A stretch of DNA of 64,000 bases from Siphlonurus alternatus (lineage: Eukaryota > Arthropoda > Insecta > Ephemeroptera > Siphlonuridae): assembly GCA_949825025.1 (NCBI GenBank), contig OX463778.1, positions 18,940,196-19,004,195 on the forward strand, given 5' to 3'. Under the pieces are notes generated by a model. It saw nothing but the letters and a program-made list of their open reading frames with translations. It was not told the DNA's origin and made no database searches. The position numbers were made by a program, and so were the translations under genes. Below, piece after piece: positions 25,855 to 37,532 of the stretch. Positions within the stretch are counted from its first letter, which is position 1, and each line of letters begins with the position of its first letter.

Positions 25855-28800
25855 TAAGACGACGATTTGTTATAAATAATACCACCAGATGCGAAAAACA
25901 ATATTAATTTAATTAATTAAATAATTAATTAATAAATTAATTTAATTCACTTTCACATCAAAGCTATTTTTCTCTTAACGTTGAAAGAAAACGAGGGAAT
26001 TACATTTAGTTCGTTCGAAACACAACGGAATATTTATCACGCGTTCTGTAAATAACCACGACGAGAAAATAATACTTTGAGAATAAAATTATTAAGAATA
26101 ATTATATATTTACAGGATTTATTAGAAGTTATAAAGATTATTATTTTAACAATTTTTGTTTACTCTTTTACATTTAATTAAGATTTTTTAAAGTAATAAT
26201 TAAATTAAAATAGTTATAAAACTTTTAATCAAAATTTTTACTTTATATAAATTTCAATTTACAGACATTTTATAATATAGTATTAAAATTTATTTGATTA
26301 TTAATTTAATCGTTAAGCTCAAGGTCATGCTCAAGAACGTGAGGAATCGACGAGTTGGATGGCACGCAAGTCGAGACACGTGATCCTGAAATGTAAAGCA
26401 GCTACGGCGGGGCCAGTTGCAGCCTCATGTAGGCCAACAGGATCAATATCGCATCAAACGTTTTGCTATCCAAATCTCTTTCAACTTGGCACACTGTAAG
26501 CCCAAATAAGCTTTAGCTAGACGTCGTAGTTCCTCCTTCTCTGCATGCCGTTCAGTTTCAATGCCGTGATATAAAGTGTGTGTGTACGTATACAAGTTGC
26601 CAGTAGTCGATGTTGGTCTGGCCTTGTATGAGATATATTTAGTTATTTCAAAATTTATACATTTTAAAATCATTTAATATTCATGTAGTATTTTTATTTT
26701 TTATGATATAACTGAAAAATGCAATATTTTAAGCAAAAATTTAACATATTTATAACTAATGAAGTAGTAATTCATTCAATAAAAAGAGACTAAACTAATA
26801 AACAAAAAACGTAAATTTTAATAATATTGATTTTTTTCGGTATTTTTTATTATTACTATTATTTTTTAACTTTATTAAATATGTAATGTTTCTGAAGTCA
26901 CGTGAAAAACAACAACTATATTTTTTAAGAATTGTTAACTAATAAATACACCGCTTGTAAAAATAAATCTTCAACATTTACTTTTAAATAATAGTCCCAA
27001 AACTCCGAAACACAAACAACTTGACAACCTTGTACGTAATATTAATTTGTCCATTTTGGTAAATTTCATGTCAATTTCAATATTTCCTTGAATTTGCTTT
27101 GTATGAAATATATAAAAGAAGTATTGCTTTAGTGTAATTAGTTTTTAAGAGAAAGAATTTTAACAATGTTTTAATCAGTAAGCAATGTTAAGAATTTATT
27201 TGTTAAAATAAAATAGCTTCTTTGATAAAAAAAAAAGTGTAGCAGAAATGTTTGAAAACGTTAAATAAATTTATTCAGCAGTGTAAAGAGATAATGTCAC
27301 CTTAATTTATCAGAATATTCCCTTCTAGTATAAATTGTCTAACTCCTTGACGCAAGGTCCTTATTACGTAGGCATAATGGAGGAGGGTATCTTGGTATAA
27401 AGTAGTAAACTTTCCCAAGGGTGCTTAGCGTTTAGTCTGAAAGTAAAGAAGGTTTTCTCAACAGCAGTATGACAATTCTCCGAGGGCGGTAATTTTCGTC
27501 TCAGCAGAAAGTGTTGACTAAAACGTTTTATTTCCCTCTGTGTTTGTTTACAACGACTTATTTGACATATTCATTAATTAAGCCAAGTTCACAATTACTC
27601 TTATAATAATTTTATTTACAAACACCGTAAATGTAGTGAAAAGTTAAAGCCTTGTATTTATGCAACCAGTTGTGAAGTTGTGTATAGCAGTTTGCATACA
27701 TTTGAATCTCACAGTTAAGTAATGGCGCGCCATGACAATTCATTGGCCGTATTTCCTGAATATTAAAAAGAATAATCTATAGATGGAATGTATTTTTACT
27801 GGAATGTAATAAAATGAAATTTACACAGGAAGTTACTCAAAGTACAAGTTCTCATATTTGTAATTTAATTTGTGTATTATTTTTACCATTTTATTTTTAG
27901 CCTTTTCAAAGTTAAAAAAAAAAAAAAAAAATACCATTTTTGGTCACTTTCATATGGGGATTTCAAATTTGACTTTTATGTATTCCTACCTACTCTCATA
28001 AGAGTCATAAGTCGGAGTGTGGGTATAACTCCCTCTCTTCACTACTAATAACTCAAGTTGTTTGCACGTTTTTAATTAACTTCACTCGAATTGTATAGTT
28101 TGTTTCTACTTTTATTGAATAAGGAGAAATACAGTTAACAAAAAGAAACCACAAGACTGTTTGTGAGTAGCGGTAACAAGTTGCATTGGTCGTAGCAGCT
28201 GCTGCGTTATATGAAAGAAAAACAGCGTTGAGAAATCAATATTACTCATTAACTTTCAACTTTAACAGATTAAATGACACCATGCCTGGCGTCATTAGAA
28301 CGTTCAAACTGGTGGAAAAGCTAATATCTCCAATATTGAAATAATAAATCAAATTTCTGACTAATTATCAAAAAGAATTTCAAGTGGTAAGTCATGCACA
28401 CATACTCAGTAGTAATTAATGTAACGCATTTTACAAAGAACGTAAACAGACTCGTATTTCTGCAGTCGTAAGCAAGCGATCGTACATGTTTCTCATTTAG
28501 AATCGGTTCTAAATTTATTATCATACGAAGGCACACGATATGAAGCTGTGTGTGCGGTTTCACCTGATCGTATAGGTTCTTACTTTTTAAATCATGCGCT
28601 TCGAAATCATGCGATCCTGTGTGAGACGGCTTTAAGTCACACTTTATCCCATACTGGATTGAATTTATTGTGGGTATTTAACATGGATTAAAAACGTAGG
28701 CAATTTAAAAACAAATTAGATTATTGTTATTTTAAACAATATACTATTTATAGTAAGAGTGTACGTTGGTTGTGAGAAACACTTACGTTTTTTTAATACA

Positions 28801-29299
28801 CAAATTATACATTTAGAGTATCTTGAATGTTTACAACTTGAACTTTATACAGAAAATTTAATTTCATAAAGTTAATTATTTTATTTTAATGGAATTTTGT
28901 TTTAAATGTGATTATTTAAATTCAAGCTTCAAAATATGATAGTGTGCGACATTATTTTTGAATATTTAGACACAAGTTATCAAACTAATTTTAATCAAAT
29001 TAAGGATAGTGGAAAACAAAGAAGAAAATTTTAATTATAAATGAAAAAAAGCTCACAAAGAGTCGCATTGTATTTTTGTTTTGTTTAAAAAACAGATAGA
29101 GAAAGCTTATTATAATGACGTCATACGCGTCATGTTTTAACAAAATATCTTGAATATTAAAGGGATGTCTCAGTGAAATCAGCATTTCATTTCTTAAACA
29201 TACAATTATTGAAACCGGAAAAATATTCAAAATTGTTCTTATGCATTCATTTTTTGTGCTGTTTTTACTTTATTTATACAGTGTATTATTAATATTGTT

Positions 29300-29440
29300 C
29301 AGTGGCGAAGGGGGAAGGGGGCTGAATTCATCACAGAAATTAACAAAAAATATATATTAAGATAAGTGCATGGGTACATCCACGCACTACTTTCATGTAT
29401 GTAATTTTTTTTATTCTCCCCCCTCCCCCTTAACTAACGA
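29300..29440. mobile_element. Possible hAT-like end beside the N-terminal exon
   Basis: CAGTGGCGAAGGGGGAAGGG at 29301 resembles the CAGNGGCG starts of hAT elements. A C-rich stretch, CCCCCCTCCCCCTT, lies near 29418. The second end is not clean and no 8-bp duplication was resolved. Confidence 0.25.
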
Positions 29441-29482
29441 AGAACTCTCTAAATTTGTTTTCACATGCAGAGGTTGACTTAC

Positions 29483-29620
29483 CAGAGAGTACACTGCCGC
29501 GGTGATGGCTGCGTGGCGGGCGTGCAGTTTGCAGCAGCCACGACCCTCCCTCGCCAACACTTCGTAAGGGTTGGGCCTCGGAGGCCGCATGCTCTCTCTC
29601 TCACCGCTCACAGGGATGTT
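29483..29620 (-). CDS. Exon with first visible start codon; N terminus and start of TM1
   Basis: The exon lies between an acceptor reading TTGTGCACAG and a donor GTAAGTC. Its frame gives NIPVSGERES and then Met at 29590-29588, followed by RPPRPNPYEVLAREGRGCC, KLHARHAAITAAVYSL. I take that Met as the start because the arthropod-like tetraspan begins sensibly there. However, no stop codon separates it from the acceptor, so an upstream coding exon is possible. The Cys-Cys pair next to the first helix could be a lipidation site (inference). The last residues begin TM1, which is completed in the next exon across a phase-0 junction. The exon is GC-rich compared with its AT-rich surroundings, as are the other exons of this gene. 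Confidence 0.85.
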
Positions 29621-31688
29621 CTGTGCACAAGAAAATTTCGTTAGAAACAACAACATAAAAAGACTGCGTGATATTTCTATGTAAGATTTTTTAAGGAACG
29701 CACGATATTACAATTTAATATTTTTCACAAAACAGTAGACGTTACAGTGCTTTTTCATTCCTAAATAAGGAATTCATATTCAAGCATTGAAGGAACAAGA
29801 AATCACAGTTAAGGCTACCTTATTTCTATTATTTCTATTTATTATTTATAACTAGTTATTTTCTTGTAATGTAAATACCATGTACAATTAAGAAAATAAA
29901 TATTACGATCAATGGGTCACAATTATATGATGTGAGAAGTAATTTTAATTTAGGTTGTAAAAATGCATTAAAATTTACATTTTAACTTTCCAAATGTCGT
30001 ATTCAACACCATGTTTTTGTCTTGAACAGTATATTTGCATATTTTTTATTATAGTTGAATCATATAAATTAATGTATTACTACATTATTTAAAAAAAAAA
30101 AAGAAAAGAAAAAACACGAACAAAAATATCACTATTTGAAACATAAGTTCAAATGTTAATAATAAATCCATTAGCTCCATGTTTGAATGGTTTTCTATAT
30201 TTCCCTTTTTTACAAAACTCCTGTAATATTTTCCTTCATTGTTACATGAAAAATCTAATCACGGACAAAACGAAGTGCCATTCAATTCTCAAGAAGTCTT
30301 ACTGCTTGCACTGATTTTCCTGTCAGTTCATTGTGGAATTGCAATGTCTGTACTTGATGCTTCTATTAAAGTACCAGCTTACTTTGAAACATTATAGTGT
30401 GCCTTATAATGTGGTACAGTACTACTCTCTTCGTTATTTAGTTGTAAGCGCGATTAAGTTCGGTAATAGTCTTAGGATAGAACAATAGGATAGATGAATT
30501 CCTTCACTAATTTAATCATTCGTGACTCCAGCTGTGACGGTGCCAAAAAAGGAAGGAAAAGGGAGGGGGAGGTCCAATACTATGGAATATTATAACGTTT
30601 ACTTGTAAAGAATGCTTAAGCAAATGTTATCATTTCCATAAATTGATAATAAAGCCACACCCGCGAGTAGGAAAAGTACCACAAAAACTTAATAGTGTGG
30701 TAAAATTAATTCGCAGATTGAACAAGTCCTTTAACGTTGCAATTAGAGATGACGTATGCGTTTTTATCTCCACAGTGACATAATTTCACCAAGGTATTGT
30801 CTCACAGATAATTTCTACCGTCTGTTGCACTTCCATTCTATATAAGTCTGTGTAAAATGAGTTCAGCAACAAAAGAACGTGGTAAATGAATGTTGTAAAA
30901 TTCGTTACCTTTAATAGTAACTCTTTCTAACACAAATAACTCTATTTAATGAGTTTTATTTTTAAACATATTTGAAGTTTTAAATTTTCTAACACTGTTG
31001 ACGTAAAACACGAAAATAAATTTCTAGAATGAATTCAATGAAAAGAGGAACAAAATGCTTTTGATGATGAAAAAAGTGGGCCCAGGGCTTTTGAGTGTTT
31101 CCGAGAGAGCAGGTCAAGAAACTGACGCGTGTGGTCGAGAACCTCTACAGCCAGCGACTACGCAAAAAGTAATTAATTTCTCATCAGAAAACCTCGCCAC
31201 AAGCCAGAATGGATGCTTTAGAAAAGCTCAGCTCTATGTTTACACAAGAAAAATACGTGTTTTCATGTTGTTTGTCGTCGAGGAAATTGCAGGACAGGTA
31301 ATTATGTTTGTTGAACGAAAAATATCTCCTTGTCTTTGTTACTGTTTATAAAGAGTCTCTAGTTGTTTCTCAGTTTCTATTAACTATAATATTCTAAAAT
31401 TCTAAAAAGTAGTGTGAAACTAGTTGTGACGTCAGAGTCATTCACAAGCGACCATTAATGTAAGAGTCTGACGTCATAAAGTGTTTCACTTCAGTTTTTA
31501 GAAAGTTACATGTAAATATACTAAATATGCATAATTTTTATATAGTATACACATACGTAACTCGTAGTTCTGTAAATTACTTTTCATGATGTTAAAAAAA
31601 AAAGTCTTCAACGAATAGCACCATCATTGAATTTTTGTTTATTTTAAAGATTGTTTCTTGTTTTTTTTTTTACGTTTCAACTAATGCT

Positions 31689-31792
31689 GGTATTACACGA
31701 TACATTTTTTCTATTTATTACCTACAAATTTTTATTACAAAAAAAATTAAATAAATAGAAAATTTTTTCCTTGTAATACTAGCTTAATTAAG
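31689..31792. mobile_element. TATTACACGATA MITE, copy 2
   Basis: GCTGGTATTACACGATACAT at the left is mirrored by TTCCTTGTAATACTAGC at the right. It is a short, imperfect relative of the 10236 element. Confidence 0.55.
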
Positions 31793-32809
31793 ACACATAT
31801 TATATTTATTGATAATTTTATAAAACTCAACATGAAGTTTCGCGTTTAAAAATTAAAACAATCATGTTGGAGAAGTAGTTTGATAGCACCACGATCCTTA
31901 GTGTCTTTGTTCTGTATTTTTATAGTTTTTATTATACATCGTTCGCCAAACATACACATTTAAATTTGATGCTAATATATTCGTATACAGTTCTGAATTT
32001 CAACGTTGTCAGTTGTAAAGTGTTACGTTGAAGCATTAGCGTTTACTAACAAATTTAACAACAAATACCACAATTATAACGTTGAGTTACACTTCCATAT
32101 TACGTACTTTGTTTCAATTACAGAGCACGTGTTTGTCTAGTCGAATTAGCACAGTGTTTTGTGTTACAATAAACAACAAATAAAACACATTTATTTCTGT
32201 TTGAAATAATATACTTTTCCATTTTATTAAAATATGATCTAACAAGTAACTTTATACCAAACAAACGTTAATTTCTCTCTTTTGATTATGTTATATAATT
32301 AATATAATACTAAACGTGTTTTTTATTGTCTTGGAAAGAAAAAAATATTTATTTAAATTTTAAATCAAATTATCACAAGATGAAAAAAAAAAAATCAAGG
32401 ATTAATCTTATTACCTTTTGTCGTTTTTATTTCCAATTTTTTTTTCTTTGCTTCAATTTTGCATGTTAAATATAGTTACGTAAAATAACAAAACATTAAA
32501 AACTAGGTCACTGTCATGAAAAAAAAAAATTGTTTTGCTGCCTTCAAATTGACAAGCCAAAGAATTTAGAGATTGATAAATGATAAACTCGGAGCATTGA
32601 CACACATACAACAACAAATCGTTTTTGTTTGATTCACAACAATAAAAACACAAAAGAATAATAAAAAGAAATAAAATGGTTCAACGTTCTTTCCCTTGGT
32701 TTGTGTGACGTGGTGCCTAAATTGCTCTACTCTCGAGTTGAGTTAGTCATGTCCACGGAACGATTCTGATCGATAAATCCAAGTAATGAGAATTTAAACT
32801 CCATGAGAC

Positions 32810-32990
32810 GCATTTTGTTAGGCCTTTGTACAGGTGGCATCTGGAGGGGTAGGTTCTCCCCCACCGGAAGACCGCCTCCCCCAACCCCCACTTCTTTGCT
32901 CGCTCGATGGTCGGGTCAGCAGGACACAAATTCCGTAATGGTCGACGCAACACCAAACACACAGCGTGACTACGGCGAAAATGTTTGCTA
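32810..32990. other. GC-rich block upstream of the gene
   Basis: A GC-richer segment with a CCGCCTCCCCCAACCCCCAC run and long frames on both strands. No product or splice site is supported. A 5' UTR exon or promoter is possible but unproven. Confidence 0.25.
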
Positions 32991-34378
32991 AAAGCATGTC
33001 TATAAAAAATAGTGCTTTTTAACGAAGCTTTTTTCAAATATAAAATGTGACTGTGTGTTTCAACGTTAAGTAGTCGTGTTTTTTTGTGAGATTGCAGATA
33101 AAAATATGGAAAAAAAAAATCTGGTCCAAAATCAAAATTTTCTGTTTTCTTCGTTCAACATTTTTGGTGATAAACTCAGAACTGCCTATCTAAAAAGTAA
33201 TGAAGAGATTTAAAAGAAAAAAATTGCTTTAGAGAGAGAAAAAAAATCAAATTCATTTAGGTGTGGCATACAGCAACAACAACAAAAAAGCAAGATGTAT
33301 ATATATGAATATTATTATTCCATGCTGCAGAAACAAGATATCTGTATATAAACATCTTTTCAGAAGTATCTCATGTAATTACTTCATATATTTTATTACC
33401 ATAATAGGAGTCTTCGTCTTATTTTCTTTATTTTTCTGTTTTTATACAGTACTACACACATACTACACACACTACAGCATATACAAAGTGCTACTTTAGT
33501 TATTTTTCTTCATGACTGCAATTTGTATAGAATATATTTATATTTATTTACATATAAGAACATCTTATTTATTTAACTATAAAGGTGAGCTATCAAGTTA
33601 TTATCAGTGTGTAATGTTAAATAATATATATAACAACAAAATCCAGCACCTTAATTTTAATATCTTTGTGTATCCGTCTAAAAGTGATACAAATAACAAT
33701 ACGTTTGTAACTGTACAATTTAAATCTTATTTGTAGACCTAAAATTAATTAAACTACATTTGATCAAAGGTACAAAATCCTCAATCATGATTTGTAATTA
33801 AATTTTTTCCTTGTCACGTTCGAACTTTTAGATAGGTAAAGAGAATGCAGTATCTATAAATAGACAAAGGAAATAGTAAACAGCACTAACGAATCTTACA
33901 CAAAAAACATTTAATATACATGTAAATATATGTTGATATGGTAAATATAAAATGCAAAACTGGTTTCAAAGCAATGAGTATATGAAGGGTTTTTGCTTTA
34001 CTATGAAGGGTGTTGAACGGGATGTGCTCAGCATTAAACAGCAGCTCGACAATTTGCCTGCACGATCTGCTATATTTTTCTTGTCGCGTGTCACACGTTA
34101 TATCGCTACCATCTGTAATAAAAATAAAACTTCCTTTTTTTTAATATGATTGTAATAAAATACGTCTCATCAATAATGAAAATATCACTTACACGTCAAA
34201 TTTTGCGATCAACGGTTTAAGTCGAATTAAAATTGAACTTTATATTCGAGAAAAATGCTAAAAAGTATATGTAACCTCAGAACAGCACGAATCCTCTATT
34301 GTGAACGTCGTAATGTAGTTTATAAAGGCGTGTTCAAGTTGATATTTTGAGGTGTACTATTCTTATCTGTCTTATTAG

Positions 34379-34503
34379 GCACGAAAGCAGTTATCCCGGT
34401 TTCTCACTAACCACGTTTAATGTCATTGAACTAGGCTGGTGCTAACCGCGGTTACTACGATACGTGGATAACTTTCTAGATAAATCTTTCTTAAATCGCC
34501 CCC
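34379..34503. mobile_element. GATTCACGAAGC-family MITE, degraded
   Basis: CGAAAGCAGTTATCCCGGTT and TCTCACTAACCACGTTTAAT resemble 54670-54790. The far side reads ACGTGGATAACTTTCTAGA. The arms pair only weakly. Confidence 0.5.
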
Positions 34504-34516
34504 AATATGTCTATAA

Positions 34517-34833
34517 TGGAGTATTGTCCTCAATTTTTTTTATTGCAGAAATGGATAGAGCGTGCAAAGTTATGCTACCCTGATTTTTTTCAGATTTTTT
34601 AGAGCCCGGGAAGTATTTTTAAAAAATTATTGAAAGTCCTTTTTGTGACGTCACGCGGCGGCAAGTCCTATCTTTTTCTTAAGGAGCGGCGTCTCGTGAC
34701 GTCACAAAAATAACTTTCAATAATTTTTTAAAAATAGTTCCCGGGCTCTAAAAAATCTGAAAAAAATCAGGGTAGCATAACTTTGCACGCTCTATCCATT
34801 TCTGCAATAAAAAAAATTGAGGTCAATACTCCA
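34517..34833. mobile_element. CRE-bearing palindromic MITE, copy 2
   Basis: The complete ends TGGAGTATTGTCCTCAA and TTGAGGTCAATACTCCA are inverted. Each arm has GATAGAGCGTGCAAAGTTAT or its mirror, and one GTGACGTCAC. It is over 90% like the copy at 43656 by eye. Non-coding, about 317 bases. Confidence 0.85.
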
Positions 34834-34842
34834 TAGTATGTA

Positions 34843-35136
34843 AATGAGATATTAGAATGTAAAAATTTTAGTGGCTTAATCGAAAGAAGGGGTAAAAATA
34901 TGGCACTGTGAATTTTGTTAGATTTTTCTGAGGCCGGGAACTATTTTTAAAAAATTATTGAAAGTCTATTTTATGACGTCACGGGTGGCACTGCCCTATC
35001 CTTTTTCTTATTTTTTTTTTTAATTTTTTTAAAAATAGTTCCCGGTCTCAGAAAAATCTGAAAAAATTCACAGTACCATATTTTTACCCCTTCTTTCGAT
35101 TAAGCCACTAAAATTTTCACATTCTTATATCTCACT
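34843..35136. mobile_element. Relative of the CRE-bearing MITE, adjacent to copy 2
   Basis: The ends AATGAGATATTAGAATGTAA and TTCACATTCTTATATCTCACT are inverted, and the arms share GGGAACTATTTTTAAAAAAT with the CRE family. The outer 70 bases (AAATTTTAGTGGCTTAATCG) are unrelated to that family. Only the left arm has TGACGTCAC; the right arm has lost it in a T-rich run. It starts ten bases after copy 2 ends. Confidence 0.75.
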
Positions 35137-36782
35137 GTATAAAAATATGTATGTACACAAAAATGTATGTGATGCTCTGTCAATAAATATATTTTAACTG
35201 TTTTATATGTTTAGGCTGCAGCTCTAATAAATAAGGCAAGAGTAACATTTGAAATACAATATCTTAAAGTGTACAGTATAATTTGTACTGCCTATCATTA
35301 AGCGCTCATGTTTAACGAATTGTCGCATGATAAAATTTGGAATGGTGAAGCTTGTCTCTAAAATGTAGGATCTTATTATGCATTATATATTATATGTTAT
35401 TATCTTCCAGAAAATTACAAGACCAAGGCTTTGACCACCTGAGCTGCATCGCCAGCAGCAAGTTTGGTAGATGTAATATGTTTGAAAAGTTTCAGTTTAC
35501 TGAACATGTTTAAAGTTTCCAAAAATAAAATAAAAGTATACTCGTCACCTTAGAAAATTTCCCATTTGCAGCCTTATAAATCCCCATAACCTGTGTTATT
35601 CTTACGGAGCATAATGATTAACACGGCTGCAAGGGAAAATTTGCCGAGGTGATGACTGCACATTTAATATTTTGTTGGTAAAATACATTGAAATGGGATT
35701 TTTTTAATATACTTAATTGACTAATTCTGTATTACATAGTGCCTAAACGAGACAAACAAAATGTAACTTTTGATTTTTTTATATAAATATTTTTAAGGGG
35801 TCATCTGTGTTTCAATAAAAGGGTACCAGTGGGCACAAACTCTATTTTCAATGCTTTTATAAAAATAGTTTTCAAATTAAAATATAATACTGAAAACTTA
35901 TGAGTTCATAATTTTATACAGCTATAATGTTTATTTTTTCAATAGAAAATTTTACTTTAATAATTCATTTTCCTGTTTTGCGTCTTCTAAAAGTATTGCA
36001 CATTTTTAACTTCATTTCATTTTAAAAATATTCACAATGTCTAATATTTATTTTTAATATAAATTGATAACTTAATAACGTTTAACTTTAACAATTTTTA
36101 CTTTTATTTTTTTAAAGCGAGTGAATACTTAAAACAACGGTGAAAAAAAAAACACACTTTTTATATAGTACTTTAAACTTTTATTTTGTTGCAAAGTTGC
36201 ATTTATAACAGTAATTGTTTTAAAGCAAAACAAAGAGTTGCCTTTAAATAATGGGAAAAAATTATTAAAAGTTTTTAAGCTGTATTGTACTGTACAGTTT
36301 GAATAATCAGTTTTAAAAGTTACAGAACTTATTTTCTTTTTTGCTGTTCTATATAAATATGTATAAAGAATATTTTCTAAGCATTATGTACTTCAATTTT
36401 TTTATGCAATTTATATTTACTTCGATTACGTAAAAGTCAAAGGACATTTTTTTATAAAACATTTTGATTCAATAACAGACTATAAACATCATCGTTATAA
36501 TTAAACTGGAGTGTTGGGGATTTAATTGTTTTGAACCAATTGTATAAATTATATTGTACACAAATGTAGGTCAACTATTGTGACAAGATTTTAAAGTGCA
36601 AACGCTACTCTAGCATACTCTAGATGCTCAGTTTGTTAGTTAATTAGTTAATTTCACTGGAATTAATTGTTCGTCAAAGTTTTTGTTGAGATTATTTTGA
36701 TTATTGATTTTATTCAATCCCTATTATAGAATTTATATAATGTAATGAGCAAGAATCATAAATTAAAAACTGAAATAACCAA

Positions 36783-36785
<3 letters not shown>
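35137..36785. other. AT-rich non-coding stretch
   Basis: I see no coding frame, inverted element or RNA gene here. Confidence 0.6.

Positions 36786-36879
<94 letters not shown>
36786..36879. repeat. CT microsatellite
   Basis: A (CT)n tract of about 94 bases, with one T insertion near the right end. Confidence 0.97.
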
Positions 36880-37419
36880 AGTGGTGGCAATAAAGGTACG
36901 TAATTACAAGTAAATGTATAAACGAGTAAGTAAACCCTACATATTATGTAGAAAACAATTTATTGTTGAATATTGATATTTAGTTACTAAATGTAGTAAA
37001 TTTGTTTAGTAATTTAGTAAGTAATTGTATTCTTGTTAATGGGACTATACCTAGCTGTATTAAATAAATAAAAATGAATTATGAAATACACCGGTCTATA
37101 AATTTATTACTGAATGAAATATATACTGTAAAATATCGTTGCATTTTAAAATCAATTTTTTTATTTATTACAATTTTAGCTTATTACAGCATATTCTGCT
37201 ATTGGTGTAGGCATTATATTATTTCTTTACAAAATCAATAATTTGGATATTTTAATCATTTTATATTATGTAAAATATAGTAAAATTATAACGATTTCAT
37301 TAATTTTCTCTTTTTTTAAAAAAAATTAAAAAAAATAACTTGGTTGTGCTGAATTTGAGGTTTGCTAGAAGTGAATGTGATTTTGTTGTATCCCACTGGT
37401 CTCCATCCCCCCCTTCCCC

Positions 37420-37421
<2 letters not shown>

Positions 37422-37518
<97 letters not shown>

Positions 37519-37532
37519 TTCTCTTTCTCTCT
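37422..37532. repeat. CT microsatellite
   Basis: A (CT)n tract of about 90 bases that degrades into TTCTCTTTCTC. It generates the Ser-Leu and Arg-Glu frames around it, including the 140-codon plus-strand frame. Confidence 0.97.

Larger units (their letters stand above)
17053..29482 (-). other. Intron (12.4 kb) between the N-terminal exon and TM1 exon
   Basis: The intron is AT-rich and holds MITEs at 17717, 23973 and 25651, and microsatellites at 22031 and 22975. A GC-rich block at 19430-19600 and scattered mixed-composition stretches (21290-21420, 26330-26470) have no supported exon. I see nothing in 18200-19400, 19650-21250, 26700-28500 or 28650-29250. Confidence 0.7.
29621..34378. other. 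5' intron or intergenic sequence
   Basis: AT-rich sequence upstream of the N-terminal exon. It contains a short MITE at 31689 and a GC-rich block at 32810-32990 with a C-rich stretch. No exon joins the gene in a defensible way. I see nothing else in 29700-31650 or 33050-34370. Confidence 0.6.
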
